Source of the DNA: Actinomycetes bacterium
GTDB lineage: Bacteria; Actinomycetota; Actinomycetes; Actinomycetales; Cellulomonadaceae
NCBI GenBank assembly: GCA_023412515.1
Contig: JAEYNO010000436.1
Coordinates: 1-5,903 of the forward strand
Length of the DNA: 5,903 nt
Reading direction: 5' to 3'
This document shows, one piece after another, positions 5,663 to 5,903 of the stretch. The position numbers and the translations under genes were made by a program. Each line of letters starts with the position of its first letter. Within the stretch, counting starts at the first letter, position 1. The notes beneath the pieces are model-generated. The model was not told where the DNA came from and did not search any database. It worked only from the letters and a program-made list of their open reading frames with translations.

Positions 5663-5903
5663 ATGACCCACTCGTTGTACGCGCGCACGCTGGCCGCGCT
5701 GCAGGACGCCACCGTGTGCCCCGCGTGCACGACGCCGCTGCGCGCCGGGCGCTGCCCGGCGTGCGGGCTCGACGTCTCGGGGCCGGACGGCCTGCTCGTG
5801 TGGCAGGACAGCCAGGCGGCGGTGCGGGCCCTGCAGGCGCGCGAGCACCGCATCGCGGCCGTCCGGGCCGCGCAGGTCCCACGGCAGGCACCCGCCGTAC
5901 CGG
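5663..5903 (+). CDS. Zinc-ribbon protein, N-terminal part; possibly a SCO7613-like membrane protein
   Basis: The frame is open from ATG at 5663 to the end of the window, giving 80 codons with the 3' end missing. Two C-P-A-C knuckles (Cys19, Cys22, Cys31 and Cys34) form a short zinc ribbon, followed by G-L-D-V-S-G-P. Residues from about 45 to 72 are Ala-, Arg- and Gln-rich (A-A-V-R-A-L-Q-A-R-E-H-R-I-A-A-V-R) and likely helical or coiled coil. This order, zinc ribbon then a helical linker, recalls the N-terminus of large actinobacterial membrane proteins named for the SCO7613 C-terminal domain, but that domain is not in the window. There is no clear ribosome binding site. CACGAT at 5651-5656 sits 6 bases before the ATG, a spacing that would suit a leaderless transcript. 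The gene is transcribed away from pup and occupies the place where dop is often found. Confidence 0.7.
   Translation, partial: MTHSLYARTLAALQDATVCPACTTPLRAGRCPACGLDVSGPDGLLVWQDSQAAVRALQAREHRIAAVRAAQVPRQAPAVP

Noticed and set aside
1..5903. Mobile elements, CRISPR arrays, tRNA or rRNA genes, prophage or defence genes
   Set aside because: No transposase, integrase, spaced repeat array, cloverleaf or ribosomal RNA sequence was seen; base composition appears uniform throughout.

Overview
The window is very GC-rich (by eye well above 70%), with dense genes, GTG starts and 4-base gene overlaps. It carries the core bacterial proteasome/pupylation genes. Together these point to a high-GC actinomycete (Actinomycetota), most likely a Cellulomonas-like member of the Micrococcales. 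That placement rests on gene content and recalled family resemblance, not on a search.

Layout: (1) 1-471, plus strand: the 3' part of a gene for a TIGR03085/maleylpyruvate-isomerase-like metal-binding protein. (2) 472-513: a short convergent gap with a strong inverted repeat, a likely two-way terminator. (3) 514-1284, minus: hisF, whose GTG start overlaps by 4 bases the stop of (4) 1281-2156, minus: an FKBP-type peptidyl-prolyl isomerase lipoprotein with a degenerate first FKBP-like half and an intact second half. (5) 2157-2298: a 142-base gap with a hairpin after pafA and a possible promoter. (6) 2299-5481, minus: the cluster pup-prcB-prcA-pafA, read right to left. pup-prcB are 6 bases apart, prcB-prcA overlap by ATGA, and prcA-pafA are 40 bases apart. 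(7) 5482-5662: a divergent intergenic region with a candidate pup promoter and a 14-base dyad. (8) 5663-5903, plus: the 5' part of a zinc-ribbon protein gene that runs off the window.

How the genes work together: Pup, ending in Gly-Gly-Gln, must be deamidated by Dop (not in this window) before PafA ligates it to substrate lysines. Pup-tagged proteins are unfolded by the Mpa/ARC ATPase (also not in this window) and degraded in the PrcA/PrcB 20S chamber, where PrcB supplies the catalytic threonine. The visible catalytic residues of PafA, PrcB and FKBP are intact, so the system looks functional. An FKBP lipoprotein gene beside pafA is a known arrangement, as in Streptomyces. hisF placed directly behind it, and a divergent gene where dop and arc usually lie, suggest that both flanks of the locus have been rearranged.

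I found no mobile element, CRISPR array, tRNA or rRNA, and no clearly new system. The points worth a second look are the rewired flanks, the degenerate FKBP domain, a Pup with a single lysine, and the dyad upstream of pup.
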